From: Saccharothrix sp. S26
Lineage (GTDB): Bacteria; Actinomycetota; Actinomycetes; Mycobacteriales; Pseudonocardiaceae
Length of the DNA stretch: 64,000 nt
Direction of reading: 5' to 3'
NCBI RefSeq assembly: GCF_021390395.1
Contig: NZ_JAJUWT010000012.1
Span: 1 to 64,000 of the forward strand
The translations under genes were made by a program, and so were the position numbers. The stretch's first letter is position 1, and each line of letters starts with the position of its first letter. The notes under the pieces are model-generated. The model did not search any database. It had not been told where the DNA came from and saw only the letters and a program-made list of their open reading frames with translations. Below, piece after piece: positions 29,082 to 37,692 of this stretch.

Positions 29082-29253
29082 CGAGTTCACATCCTCACTC
29101 GAACCAGTGTTTCCCGCGAACGGGTGGTGTCGAGATCGGCTCGGCGGCGGGCCGCGCTCGGCGGCACCGATCCCCTCAGCGCCGGCGGGTGTTCCGGAGC
29201 ACCCCGCGCAAAAAGCACTGTGGCAGCCGAAAAGCTTTTCGGCAATGCCGGCG

Positions 29254-30075
29254 CTAACGGGTGGCCTGGAACTCCTCGAACAGCTCCGGGATGTAGGCCA
29301 GCAGCAGGTCCACGGTGCTGAACGCCCCGTTGACCGGGTCGAGCCGCGCGTAGGCGTAGGCCAGCTCCGACCCCTTGCGCGACGGCACGGACTCGCGCAC
29401 GTCGGTCAGCCAGTCCACGAACGGCACCCGCTTGAGCACCAGCACGGGGTTGAGCAGCGCGGCGTAGATCAGCAACAGGTCCAGCACGGCCGGGCGATTG
29501 CGCAGCGTCCACCGGTAGAACTCCGAGAACAGGAAGAACCGGCGCTCCACCGCCGTCGGCCGCAGCCCGTGCACCTGCTCCGCCAGCGCGACGCCGTGCT
29601 CGGTCGAGGCCTGCTCGGCTTCGCTCCACGCCCGGTCGTGGACGTTGCGGACGGCCAGCTCGCCGCGGTGCAGCCGGGTCAGGTAGTCGGCCCACCGCGC
29701 CGAGCCCGGGTTGCCGAAGCCGTCGGTCGACCGGCCCAGCGCGAGCGCGACGCCGCGTTCGACGCCCTCCAGGATCGCCGCGTCGACGTGCGAGATCCAC
29801 GTGCCGGGGGTGCCCAGCCCGTGGTCGCGGAAGAACTCGATCACGCCCTCGATGTTGCGCCAGCGGTCGGCCGCGCCCAGCCCCGCGGCCGGACCGCTCT
29901 GCACCAGCCGGAGGAACTCCAGCCGCTGCGCCATCGTCATCCGGTCGATCTCGGCGGCCGTGCAGTCCAGCGCCGCCGCGCACTCCGCCGGCGACCGGTC
30001 CACCGCCCTCGCCGGAACCGGCGCCACCAGCCCGGCCACCACCGCCAGCACGACAACCCACGCGGATCGCTTCAC
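29254..30075 (-). CDS. Secreted hypothetical protein
   Basis: A 273-aa protein with a clean Sec leader (about 1-24, ending in VPARA) and a mainly helical mature part. Two cysteines close together near the mature N-terminus (ECAAALDC) may form a disulfide. Residues about 180-215 (RRFFLFSEFYRWTLRNRPAVLDLLL and following) are hydrophobic, possibly a membrane-associated helix. I do not recognise the family and it shows no catalytic motif. It is in the same orientation as the metalloprotease gene 172 bp downstream. Confidence 0.7.
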   Translation of the reverse strand: MKRSAWVVVLAVVAGLVAPVPARAVDRSPAECAAALDCTAAEIDRMTMAQRLEFLRLVQSGPAAGLGAADRWRNIEGVIEFFRDHGLGTPGTWISHVDAAILEGVERGVALALGRSTDGFGNPGSARWADYLTRLHRGELAVRNVHDRAWSEAEQASTEHGVALAEQVHGLRPTAVERRFFLFSEFYRWTLRNRPAVLDLLLIYAALLNPVLVLKRVPFVDWLTDVRESVPSRKGSELAYAYARLDPVNGAFSTVDLLLAYIPELFEEFQATR

Positions 30076-30108
30076 ACCGGGGAACTTAACGCCCCCGGTC
30101 GGCCGAAG

Positions 30109-30124
30109 GGGTGGAAAACCACCC
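30109..30124 (-). terminator. Short hairpin after the MFS gene
   Basis: GGGTGG-AAAA-CCACCC is a perfect 6-bp stem with a tetraloop between the MFS gene stop and the secreted hypothetical gene. The stem is short for a terminator in this genome. Confidence 0.35.
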
Positions 30125-30140
30125 GTTCAGGCCCGTGGTC

Positions 30141-31283
30141 TCACCGCGCGGCTTCGGGGTCGGGTTCGAGGAAGCTGGTCGCCCAGGCCGCCACCGCGCC
30201 GGCCGCGCAGACCACCAGCGAGACGAGCATCGGGCCGGACGAGTCGCCGCCGACCACCGAACCGCCGACCAGCGCCCCGATCGCGATGCCCAACGTGACC
30301 GCGGACGCGGGCAGGGTGGCCGCCAGGTCGCGGCCGGGCCCGGCGAGGCTCACCACCCGGTGCTGGATCGACGGGACCACGCCGAAGCCGACGATCCCCC
30401 ACACGAACAGCGCGATCGCGGCGACCACCGGGTTCGAGCCGAGGAACGTCAGCGCGGCGAGGGCGAGCACCAGCGCGATGCCGCCGAAGACGATCGTGGC
30501 GCTCGCGTCCCGGTCGGCCGCCGCGCCGCCCGCGAACGTGCCGCCGGAGACGCCGGTGACGTCGGCCAGGAACGGTTGCAGGTAGGTCAGGCCGGCGAAC
30601 TGGCCGCCCATGACCAGGAAGGCGAGGCCGAGCAGGGCCAGCACCTTCGGCGCGAACGCGTGCCCGGCCTGCGCCCCGAAGCCGCCGATCCCGGAATCGG
30701 GCACGGGCGGGACGGCCACGAGCGCCGGCGCCAGCGCGAGCACCCCGGCCGCGACGATCGCGGCGAAGGACGCCTCCCAGCCCAGGCCCTGGCCGATCAG
30801 CGTGTCGACGGGCACGCCGAGCGCGGTGGCGACGGCGGTGCCTCCGAAGACGAACGAGATCGCCTTGCCCCTCTTCTCCGGCGGCATCACGCTCGCGCCG
30901 ACCGCGAAGGCGACGCCGATGAACAGGCCGTGCAGCGCGCCGGTGAGCACGCGGGCGACCAGCAGCAGGCCGAAGCTCGCCGCGGCCACGGCCAGCCCGT
31001 TGACCAGGACGTAGGCGGCCAATGAGAGCTGGAGCAGCGGCCTGCGGGCGAACCTGATCGTGAGGGCGGTCAGCACCGGTCCGCCCACGGAGATGCCCAG
31101 CGCGTAACCGGTGACGAGGCTGCCCGCCGTGCCGATCGGGACGCCGAGGTCGGCGGCGACGAGGTCGAGGATGCCGACCACGATGAGCTCGGCGCTGCCC
31201 ATCACGAACGTGCCGAAGAACAACGCGGTCAACGCCAGGGCGGTGCGCGGCCGGCCCGTGCCGGATCGCGTGGTTGCGGTCAC
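30141..31283 (-). CDS. MFS efflux transporter (DHA1 type), one helix apparently missing
   Basis: A 380-aa drug-efflux-like transporter of the AraJ/Cmx group: GSAELIVVGILDLVAADLGV in helix 1, RVLTGALHGLFIGVAFAVGASVM in helix 4. By eye I count 11 hydrophobic helices. After helix 7 (QPFLADVTGVS) the expected eighth helix is shortened to GGTFAGGAAADRD, as if about 16-18 residues were lost in frame. GTG start at 31283, without a clear ribosome site. Substrate unknown; function may be impaired. Confidence 0.8.
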   Translation of the reverse strand: MTATTRSGTGRPRTALALTALFFGTFVMGSAELIVVGILDLVAADLGVPIGTAGSLVTGYALGISVGGPVLTALTIRFARRPLLQLSLAAYVLVNGLAVAAASFGLLLVARVLTGALHGLFIGVAFAVGASVMPPEKRGKAISFVFGGTAVATALGVPVDTLIGQGLGWEASFAAIVAAGVLALAPALVAVPPVPDSGIGGFGAQAGHAFAPKVLALLGLAFLVMGGQFAGLTYLQPFLADVTGVSGGTFAGGAAADRDASATIVFGGIALVLALAALTFLGSNPVVAAIALFVWGIVGFGVVPSIQHRVVSLAGPGRDLAATLPASAVTLGIAIGALVGGSVVGGDSSGPMLVSLVVCAAGAVAAWATSFLEPDPEAAR

Positions 31284-31600
31284 GCGCGCGAACGTTGAGG
31301 AACGATCCCTAACACCGCAATGGCGAAGCCGGGCGCCAGATGGCCCTGACCCGAGGAAGCCCTGGTCACAGCGGTCGCACGACGGCTCCCACCCGTCCCG
31401 CCGCGCGGGGTGCGGTGCCGCGTGGACCGGGTCTGCCAGACCAACGCCGGAAGCCCGATCAGCCACCTCCACCCCTCCCCCGCCGCGGACTCGGGCCGTT
31501 CCGACGGCCAGGGCGCAGCCGCGACCCGACCCGGGTGCGATTCGAACGCGCGGTCACACCCGTCACCCGGCCGGGCAGCGGGTGCGGCAGGATCGGCGGC
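31284..31600. other. Intergenic region between MFS and CorA genes
   Basis: A divergent region of 317 bases that must contain both promoters. I see no convincing -35/-10 pair, repeat, RNA structure or small gene in it. The CorA frame is open upstream but has no homologous sequence there. Confidence 0.5.
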
Positions 31601-32647
31601 ATGGTGATCCCTGCGGCCGACGACGTCCCCGGCGCGGACGTGAAGCGGGACGCCGTGGTGGCGTGCGCGGTCTACGTGGACGGGCTGCGGCTGCCCGGCG
31701 AGTGGTCACCCGCCGACGCGGTGGCCGAGGTGCGCGCCCGTGGCGCGGGCTTCGTCTGGGTGGGCCTGTTCGAGCCCGACGAGGACCGCATCCGGGACGT
31801 CGCCGACGCGTTCGGGCTGCACGAGCTGGCCGTCGAGGACGCGGTGCACGCCCACCAGCGGCCCAAGCTCGACCGCTACGACGGCAACCTGTGCGTGGTG
31901 CTCAAGACGCTGCGGATCGTGGAGCACGACTCGCCGACGACGGCCCACGAGATCGTGGAGTCCGGCGAGATCATGGTGTTCCTGGGCCGCGACTACCTCG
32001 TCACGGTCCGCCACGGCCACCACTCCGAGCTGGGTGACGTGCGCCGCCAGCTGGAGGCCCAGCCGCACCTGCTGGCCGCCGGGCCCGCGATGGTGCTGCA
32101 CGAGATCGCCGACCGCGTGGTGGACGGCTACGGCGAGGTGATCGAGGCGTTCCAGGCCGACGTCGACCTGGTGGAGACCGCGGTGTTCGCGCCGCGCAGC
32201 GAGGTCAGCGTCGAGCAGATGTACCTGGTCAAGCGGGAGATCATGGAGCTGCGGCGGGCCGTGATGCCGCTCGCCGGGCCGCTGCGCAAGCTCAGCGACG
32301 GCTCGTGCGGCGCGTGGGTGCCCGACGTGGTGCGGTCCTACTTCCGCAACGTCGAGGACCACCTCACCGCCGCCGCGGAGCGGGTCGTCGCGTTCGACGA
32401 GATGCTGACCACGCTGGTCGACGCGACGCTGGCCAAGGTGTCGTTGCAGCAGAACAACGACATGCGCAAGATGTCGGCGTGGGTGGCGATCATCGCCGTG
32501 CCGACCATGGTGGCCGGCGTCTACGGCATGAACTTCGACCACATGCCGGAACTGCACTGGCAGTACGGCTACCCGCTGGTGGTGTCGGCGACCCTCGCTG
32601 TGTGCGTGGGCCTGTACCGGCTGTTCAAGCGCAACCGGTGGATGTGA
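31601..32647 (+). CDS. corA: CorA-type magnesium/divalent cation channel
   Basis: A 348-aa pentameric cation channel of the CorA family. Most of the protein is the cytoplasmic funnel; the last 60 residues hold two membrane helices with the selectivity motif YGMNFDHMPEL between them and a basic C-terminus (FKRNRWM). The pattern EIMVFLGRDYLVTVRHG near 125 is typical. It mediates Mg2+ or Co2+ uptake. The ATG at 31601 is the first one consistent with family length; no strong ribosome site is seen. Confidence 0.93.
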   Translation: MVIPAADDVPGADVKRDAVVACAVYVDGLRLPGEWSPADAVAEVRARGAGFVWVGLFEPDEDRIRDVADAFGLHELAVEDAVHAHQRPKLDRYDGNLCVVLKTLRIVEHDSPTTAHEIVESGEIMVFLGRDYLVTVRHGHHSELGDVRRQLEAQPHLLAAGPAMVLHEIADRVVDGYGEVIEAFQADVDLVETAVFAPRSEVSVEQMYLVKREIMELRRAVMPLAGPLRKLSDGSCGAWVPDVVRSYFRNVEDHLTAAAERVVAFDEMLTTLVDATLAKVSLQQNNDMRKMSAWVAIIAVPTMVAGVYGMNFDHMPELHWQYGYPLVVSATLAVCVGLYRLFKRNRWM

Positions 32648-32699
32648 CGGCCCGGAGCCACGTGCGTCACCCCTTCTCGATCACGGCACTATGGAGCGC

Positions 32700-32963
32700 A
32701 TGATGCGGCAGCTCCCCGCGAAGGACCGACCGGGCAAGGACGCCTGGCTCGGTCCCGTCTCGCTGTGCCTGGCCCTGCTCAGCTGGCCCATCCCGGCCGG
32801 CGGACCGGTGCTGGCGGTGGGCGCGGTGGCGTGCGGGGTCTGGTCGATGAGCACCAAGACCGAGTACCGCCTGGACTGGACCGCGGTCGCGGGCACCTGC
32901 GTCGCCGTGCTGCAACTGCTGCTCTCGCTGATGCTGCTGGCCATGTCCGCCGGAGGGCATTAG
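32700..32963 (+). CDS. Small membrane protein (DUF4190-like)
   Basis: An 87-aa protein with two hydrophobic helices (about 17-50 and 60-82) separated by a short polar loop (STKTEYRLDWTA), resembling the DUF4190 small membrane proteins. GGAG lies just before the two consecutive ATG codons at 32700/32703; an upstream ATG at 32691 is also in frame. Function unknown. Confidence 0.65.
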   Translation: MMRQLPAKDRPGKDAWLGPVSLCLALLSWPIPAGGPVLAVGAVACGVWSMSTKTEYRLDWTAVAGTCVAVLQLLLSLMLLAMSAGGH

Positions 32964-33012
32964 GCGGAAGCGCACCGCTGGGAAGAAAGCGGCTGGGCTC
33001 CGGCACGAAAAC

Positions 33013-33042
33013 GCACCGGTCCCGAGGGCGGGGTTCCGGTGC
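33013..33042 (+). terminator. Possible terminator hairpin
   Basis: GCACCGG and CCGGTGC arms enclose a 16-nt G-rich loop that can pair further, about 50 bp after the small membrane protein gene. Confidence 0.35.
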
Positions 33043-33206
33043 TCACCCTCTCCTTCGGCACCACCGACCGCCTTCTTGAGCGTTCCAGCTCGGCTCCACC
33101 CGAACGGAGTATTCGGACGCGTCCGGGACACCCACTCGGCCGAAGGTTCGCACCCCCGGTCGGGGGTATCCCACAGCCCCTGGTCGAACAGCCATCGGAG
33201 GCCGCG

Positions 33207-34349
33207 ATGGGCAGTCTGGCGGGAGCACCGGCTCCGACGCTCGGGGTCGAGGAGGAGTTCCTGCTGGTGGACGCCCGGACGGGGGAACCGGTGCCGCGCG
33301 GTGACGAGGTGGTCGCGGCGGCGAAGTCGCGGTTCGGGGTGGAGCTGGACGTCGAACTCGTCAAGGCCCAGGTGGAGACCCGCACACCGGTGTGCCACGA
33401 CCTCGCCGACGTGCGCCGGCAACTGCTCGGCCTGCGCCTGGTCGCGGCGGAGTGCGCGCACGCCCTCGGCTGCCGCGTGCTGGCCGTCGGCGCGCCGCCC
33501 GTGGGCAGGCCGGACCTGCCGACCGGCGGCCAGGACCGGTACCGCCTGCTCGCCGAGGACTACCGGCTGCTGGCCGCCGAGCAGTCCATCTGCGGCTGCC
33601 ACGTGCACGTCGCCGTGCCGGACCCGGAGGCGGCCGTGCAGGTGTGCAACCACGTGCGGCTCTGGCTGCCGGTGCTCACGGCGCTCAGCGCGAACTCCCC
33701 CTTCGTCCGCGGCCGCGACACCGGCTACGCGAGCTGGCGCTCGGTGGTCTGGTCGCGGTGGCCGGGCGCGGGTCCGCCGCCGTACTTCGAGTCGGCGGCG
33801 CACTACGACGCCACCTGCGACATGCTGCTCGCGTGCGGGGCCGCCCGGGACCGACGGATGATCTACTGGGACGTCCGGCCGTCCGCGCACCTGCCGACCG
33901 TGGAGGTCCGGGTCGCCGACGTGGCGGCCACCGTGGACGAAGCCGTGCTGCTGGCCGCGTTGGTGCGCGCCCTGGTCACCACCGCGCTGGCCGACCTCGG
34001 GCGCGGGCTGCGTGCCTCGCCCGTGCCCGCCGAGGTGTTGCGCGCCGCCACGTGGCGGGCGGCCCGCGACGGCATCGGCGGGCTGTCGCTGGACGTGCTG
34101 TCCGGCCGCCTCGTGCCCGCGCGACTGCTGCTCGACCGGCTCGTGCACCGCGTCCACGACCAGCTCGACGACGCCGACCTCGTGCGCCGGCTGCTGTCCA
34201 CCCTGGACGGCGAGGGCGGCGGCGCGGACCGGCAGCGACGCGCGTTCGCCCGCGCGGGCCGCATGTCCGACGTGCTCGACCAGTTGGCGCGCGACACGCT
34301 GTCCGGGTCGGAGACGTGGACCGGCGGGCCGTTCCGGCGCACCGCGTGA
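33207..34349 (+). CDS. GCS2-family carboxylate-amine ligase (YbdK-like)
   Basis: A 380-aa ATP-dependent ligase of the glutamate-cysteine ligase family 2. Family motifs: TLGVEEEFLLVD at the N-terminus, SICGCHVHVAVPD around 130, ANSPFVRGRDTGYASWRS near 168, and TVEVRVADV around 232. Members form gamma-glutamyl bonds; the natural product of the YbdK group is mostly unknown, although EgtA of ergothioneine synthesis is related. No egt genes are adjacent. The ATG has CGGAGG upstream. Its stop abuts the stop of the convergent gene. Confidence 0.9.
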   Translation: MGSLAGAPAPTLGVEEEFLLVDARTGEPVPRGDEVVAAAKSRFGVELDVELVKAQVETRTPVCHDLADVRRQLLGLRLVAAECAHALGCRVLAVGAPPVGRPDLPTGGQDRYRLLAEDYRLLAAEQSICGCHVHVAVPDPEAAVQVCNHVRLWLPVLTALSANSPFVRGRDTGYASWRSVVWSRWPGAGPPPYFESAAHYDATCDMLLACGAARDRRMIYWDVRPSAHLPTVEVRVADVAATVDEAVLLAALVRALVTTALADLGRGLRASPVPAEVLRAATWRAARDGIGGLSLDVLSGRLVPARLLLDRLVHRVHDQLDDADLVRRLLSTLDGEGGGADRQRRAFARAGRMSDVLDQLARDTLSGSETWTGGPFRRTA

Positions 34350-34697
34350 TCAGCCGCCGTCCGGGCCGGCCCTGGCCAGGCGGAACAACGCCGCCCGGCC
34401 GGCGAGCAGGAAGACGCGGGCGGCCTGGACGTCACCGGAGGCGGCCTGGTCGCCCGCGTCGCGCATGAAGCCCAGCGCGGCCGACACCGGGCTGTTCGGC
34501 GTCCGGTCGGCCACGTCCCGCAAGCGGTCCAGCACGGGGGCGACGGTCGCCGCGAACCCGGCCAGCACGCGGTTGATCTCCTGGCGCGCGTCGGCGTGGC
34601 GGGGGTCGAGGCGCAGCACCGCCTGCACCGCGCAGTCGACCGCCACCCGCAGCACGGCGACCGGGTCGTCCTCCACCGGAACCCTTTGCTCACTCAC
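34350..34697 (-). CDS. Hypothetical helical protein
   Basis: A 115-aa soluble, probably all-helical protein (VLRVAVDCAVQAVLRLDPRHADARQEINRVLAGFAATVAPVL in the first half). I do not recognise it. The stop codon directly abuts that of the GCS2-type ligase gene, leaving no room for a terminator between them. Confidence 0.6.
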   Translation of the reverse strand: MSEQRVPVEDDPVAVLRVAVDCAVQAVLRLDPRHADARQEINRVLAGFAATVAPVLDRLRDVADRTPNSPVSAALGFMRDAGDQAASGDVQAARVFLLAGRAALFRLARAGPDGG

Positions 34698-34845
34698 GGA
34701 AAGTCAGGGTAGATCACGATCCGTGACCCGGCATGCGTTCACCGCGTTCGAGGGACGGCAGGTGTGCACCCGCCTCGTTCGGGGTATCCGATGACGCCAA
34801 GAGCCGTTTGACCAGATAGGCGGCTGCCCGCACTGGGGGACGACC

Positions 34846-35250
34846 ATGACGCAGCCGAACCAAGCACTCGCACCGAGAATCAGCGTCGACCTGAGCGCGC
34901 CGGTGCCACCGCTGGCCCAGATCCGGCAGTGGCTGGCCACCGCCTTGGCCGACCTGGCCGACGACCTGCTCCAAGACCTGCTGCTGCTGTGCACCGAACT
35001 CGTGTCCAACGCCTACGACCACGCGTGCGCGCCACGTCGGCTGCGCGTGCACCGGTCGCGGGACCGCGACGCCCTGCGGATCGAGGTGGACGACGGCAGC
35101 CCCGACCGCCTGCCGGTGACCGGGACGTCACGCCTGGGCGCCTTCCGCGGCCGGGGCCTGCTCATGGTGGACACGCTGTCGCGCCGCCGGTGGGGCACCC
35201 AGCTCGGTGCGGAGGGCAAGACGGTCTGGGCCGAGCTGCCGCTGTCCTGA
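34846..35250 (+). CDS. HATPase anti-sigma factor-like regulator
   Basis: A 134-aa stand-alone histidine-kinase-like ATPase of the RsbW/SpoIIAB type common in actinomycetes. The N-box is in LLLLCTELVSNAYDHA and the G1/G2 elements in VDDGSPDRLPV and GRGLLMVDTLSRRWG. Such proteins bind sigma factors or phosphorylate STAS antagonists. Good ribosome site GGGGGACG. No STAS or sigma gene is adjacent, so its partner is elsewhere. Confidence 0.87.
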   Translation: MTQPNQALAPRISVDLSAPVPPLAQIRQWLATALADLADDLLQDLLLLCTELVSNAYDHACAPRRLRVHRSRDRDALRIEVDDGSPDRLPVTGTSRLGAFRGRGLLMVDTLSRRRWGTQLGAEGKTVWAELPLS

Positions 35251-35426
35251 TCAGGGGCCCGCAGGCGGCACTGCGCGGAGCGCGCGGCCAGGGTCGGCAG
35301 GAAGTGGGGCAACTTCGCCCGGTCGGCCGGCCGCCGGTGGACGTCGGCCACGGCGGCGCGCACGACCCGGGAGTCGACCTCGTCGCCGAGACGGCGGCCG
35401 ACCTCCTCCGCCGCCGCCTGGTCCAC
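35251..35426 (-). other. Possible remnant of a three-helix-bundle (DUF3562-like) gene
   Basis: In one minus-strand frame this stretch reads VDQAAAEEVGRRLGDEVDS, then VVRAAVADVHRR and LPHFLPTLAARSAQ, which resembles the small three-helix dimerization domain proteins of actinomycetes. It has a possible GTG start at 35426 but no ribosome site, and the frame runs on antisense into the HATPase gene to 35013 before stopping. Either the overlap is real or the gene is decayed. Confidence 0.25.
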
Positions 35427-35491
35427 CCGCGCGACGGTCCGACGACGACATGCCGGGCCGGCGGTCCGCCCGGGACCGCCGGTGCGGCGGG

Positions 35492-35884
35492 TCAGAAGCT
35501 GTCGGCCTCGGTGAGCTCGTGCTCGAACGCGTCCGCGGTGGCGACCAGCAGCATCAGCGGGCGTTCGAACTCCTCCCGGACGCTCAGGTCCTCCAACGGC
35601 ACGGTGTGCTTGAGCAGCGCGACGCCGTCCACCACCGCCGCGCCGCCGACCAGCGACGTGCCCGCGAGCTCCAGCAGCCGCTTCAGGTCGATCGCGTCGG
35701 CCCGGCCGACGGGCGAGGAGATCTCGACCCACGCCACGCCGTCCGACTCCGGCACGTGGTGCACGGACACCTGCTGGGTCCGGTCCGCGGCCGGCTCCAG
35801 CCGGAAGCGCAGCCAGCTGTCGTTCTCCTCCAGCACCTCGTACCGCGTCCGGACATAGTTGATCACGTCGATCCAGCTGGTCAC
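35492..35884 (-). CDS. YbjN/type III chaperone-like domain protein
   Basis: A 130-aa protein with the alternating strand-helix pattern of YbjN/Tir-chaperone-like domains common in actinobacteria: MTSWIDVINYVRTRYEVLEENDSWLRFRL at the start, then ISSPVGRADAIDLKRLLELAG and VALLKHTVPLEDL. Such proteins are thought to bind partner proteins; in actinobacteria they often occur near type VII secretion, but no such genes are here. Confidence 0.65.
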   Translation of the reverse strand: MTSWIDVINYVRTRYEVLEENDSWLRFRLEPAADRTQQVSVHHVPESDGVAWVEISSPVGRADAIDLKRLLELAGTSLVGGAAVVDGVALLKHTVPLEDLSVREEFERPLMLLVATADAFEHELTEADSF

Positions 35885-36031
35885 CGTCGTTGCCCTTCGC
35901 CCTGCTCACGCGCCGCCCGGTCGCTCCACACGGTATCGGAACCCGCCCGCGACACCGCGCGGGTCGGGTGCGACCGGCACGGCGACGGGGCCGCGGGCGG
36001 GTGGCCGCGGCCCCGCGTCGCACTGGACCGC

Positions 36032-37360
36032 CTACCGCCAGGTGATGTCGGACGGCGAGTAGAAGCAGTTCTTGCCGTCCGCGCCCTCACCGATCTTCTT
36101 CGGCTCCGAGCCCTTCGGCACGCCCTGGTACTTCTCGCAGATCACCGCGCTGCCGTAGACGGTGATCCGGGAGAACCGCGCCGTGTCGCCCCAGTTGGTG
36201 TTGATGCCCGCCAACACCTTCGTCGACCGCGCCGTGACGCCGTCCATCACCACGTGCCGCTGGTAGGACGTCGCGCAGTTGCCACACGCCCGGTACAGCT
36301 TGCCCGCGCCGTTGACCTGGAAGTTCCGGATGGTCAGCGTGCCCGCGCCGTTGTGCTGGAACACCTTGTCCGACGCCGACTTCGCGCCGCCGCCGTCGAC
36401 CAGGTACGTCGCCGAGGAGCTGGAGGACTTGAAGGTCGCCGCGTCCTCGCCCACGTCGTTCCACCACACGTTGCGGATCGTGCAGGAGCCCTCGCAGTGG
36501 ATGCCGTCGCCCGCCGGCGCGTCGATGATCACGTTCTCGATCGTGCCGCCGTTGGCCACCACGAACATCGGGTCCTGGCTCTCGCCCTGACCACCGTCGC
36601 CGATGCCGTAGTACTTCTTCATCCCGCCGTTGAAGTAGGTGCCCACGTTGCGCGTCGTGGTCTGGTGCACGCTGCCGGTGTCCGACGGCCACGGACCACT
36701 GCCGTCGCCACCACCCGGGTTCGACGTGGTCGTGGTGGTGGTCGTCGTGGAAGTCGTGGTCGACGTGGAGGTCGTGGTCGAGGTCGGGCCGCCGCTGCTC
36801 GACGTGAACGTCCACTGCTTGGTGGCCGCGCTGTCACAGGAGTTCTGCTGCACCGGCGCGCCGGCCGAGGTGGAGTTGTCCTGGGTGTTCATGCACTTGC
36901 CGCCGTTGGTGTTGACCACGCGGTAGTTGCTGCCGCTCGCGGTGAACGACCAGGTCTGGGTGGCGGTGCCGGCGCACGACTGCTGCTCGATCGCCTTGCC
37001 CGCGGAGGTCGACGCGTCCCGGACGCCGAGGCACAGGCCGGCCGCGGAGGTGATCTTGAACCCGCCGCTGACCGCCGTCACCGTCCACTGCTGGCTCGCG
37101 GCGCCGCCGCACGACGCCTGCTGGAGCTGCACACCGCTGGCCGCACTCGCGCCGGGCACGTCGAGACAGAGGCCGCTGCCCGCGTTCTTGATCGTGTACG
37201 TCCCGGCGCCGACCGCCGCGTCCGCGGGCGTCGCGCCCGGCCAGGCGAGGAGGCCGGCGGCCAGCGCCGTGGCACCCGCCGCCGCGGCCAGGCCCAGGCG
37301 CCATCTCGTGCCACGCGGTGGTGCGTGCCGCGTGGATCGACGGTGATCCGCTGTACTCAT
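36032..37360 (-). CDS. Secreted PL3 pectate lyase with ricin-type lectin domain
   Basis: A 442-aa extracellular enzyme cleaving polygalacturonate. Leader about 1-48; ricin B-type beta-trefoil (about 49-180) with three QxW-type repeats (QQWTV, QTWSF, KQWTF) for sugar binding; a Ser/Thr-rich linker; then a PL3 parallel beta-helix (about 225-442) with DAPAGDGIHCEGSCTIRNVWWNDVGEDAATFK, where the Asp/Glu cluster binds Ca2+, and the Lys of ATFK and the Arg region downstream are expected in catalysis. The ATG at 37360 has GGAG 7 bases upstream. It has its own promoter and operator-like palindrome (see 37460-37509). Confidence 0.93.
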   Translation of the reverse strand: MSTADHRRSTRHAPPRGTRWRLGLAAAAGATALAAGLLAWPGATPADAAVGAGTYTIKNAGSGLCLDVPGASAASGVQLQQASCGGAASQQWTVTAVSGGFKITSAAGLCLGVRDASTSAGKAIEQQSCAGTATQTWSFTASGSNYRVVNTNGGKCMNTQDNSTSAGAPVQQNSCDSAATKQWTFTSSSGGPTSTTTSTSTTTSTTTTTTTTSNPGGGDGSGPWPSDTGSVHQTTTRNVGTYFNGGMKKYYGIGDGGQGESQDPMFVVANGGTIENVIIDAPAGDGIHCEGSCTIRNVWWNDVGEDAATFKSSSSSATYLVDGGGAKSASDKVFQHNGAGTLTIRNFQVNGAGKLYRACGNCATSYQRHVVMDGVTARSTKVLAGINTNWGDTARFSRITVYGSAVICEKYQGVPKGSEPKKIGEGADGKNCFYSPSDITWR

Positions 37361-37459
37361 CAACAACTCCACTTCTCACTTACCGGGACGCCGGGGTCGG
37401 CGGTCGCCGATTCCGGCTACGCGTTTCCCGACGCGTTGTTCACAATGGTGAAAAGGCAG

Positions 37460-37473
37460 GGAAATCGCTTTCC
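37460..37473. promoter_or_regulatory. LacI-type operator over the pectate lyase start point
   Basis: GGAAA-TCGC-TTTCC is a perfect inverted repeat with LacI/GalR-like arms, covering roughly +1 to +14 of the transcript predicted from the promoter at 37480-37509. Its position suits a repressor. Confidence 0.45.
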
Positions 37474-37479
37474 AGCGGG

Positions 37480-37509
37480 ATGTTAGAGGCCGTGGAAGCA
37501 ACCGGTCAA
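37480..37509 (-). promoter_or_regulatory. Sigma-70-type promoter of the pectate lyase gene
   Basis: On the minus strand TTGACC (-35), an 18-bp spacer and TAACAT (-10) match the housekeeping consensus well. The predicted leader is about 110 nt long. Confidence 0.6.
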
Positions 37510-37611
37510 CGACGGTTTTCGACCGCGTACGGGGCCCAAGCGTCGAATACGGTCGAACGACGAGGTGGCAGCGGTCCGGAGTGATCAACGACGACCTGCG
37601 CGCAAATGGGG

Positions 37612-37663
37612 CCGGTCATATTCGTGAACAACCGCGCCCGGTTCCGGTCACACTCGTGAACAA
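37612..37663. repeat. Pair of 20-bp direct repeats
   Basis: CCGGTCATATTCGTGAACAA (37612-37631) and CCGGTCACACTCGTGAACAA (37644-37663) are 18/20 identical and start exactly 32 bp apart, about three helical turns. They lie between the zinc-ribbon gene and the pectate lyase promoter, in A+T-richer DNA. They look like a tandem protein-binding site. Confidence 0.55.
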
Positions 37664-37692
37664 ATGGACGGGCAATGCGCCCGCCCGCCGGC

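Noticed and set aside
33207..34349. Ergothioneine cluster (EgtA)
   Set aside because: The GCS2 family is shared, but no egtB, egtC, egtD or egtE is nearby, so only the general family is called.
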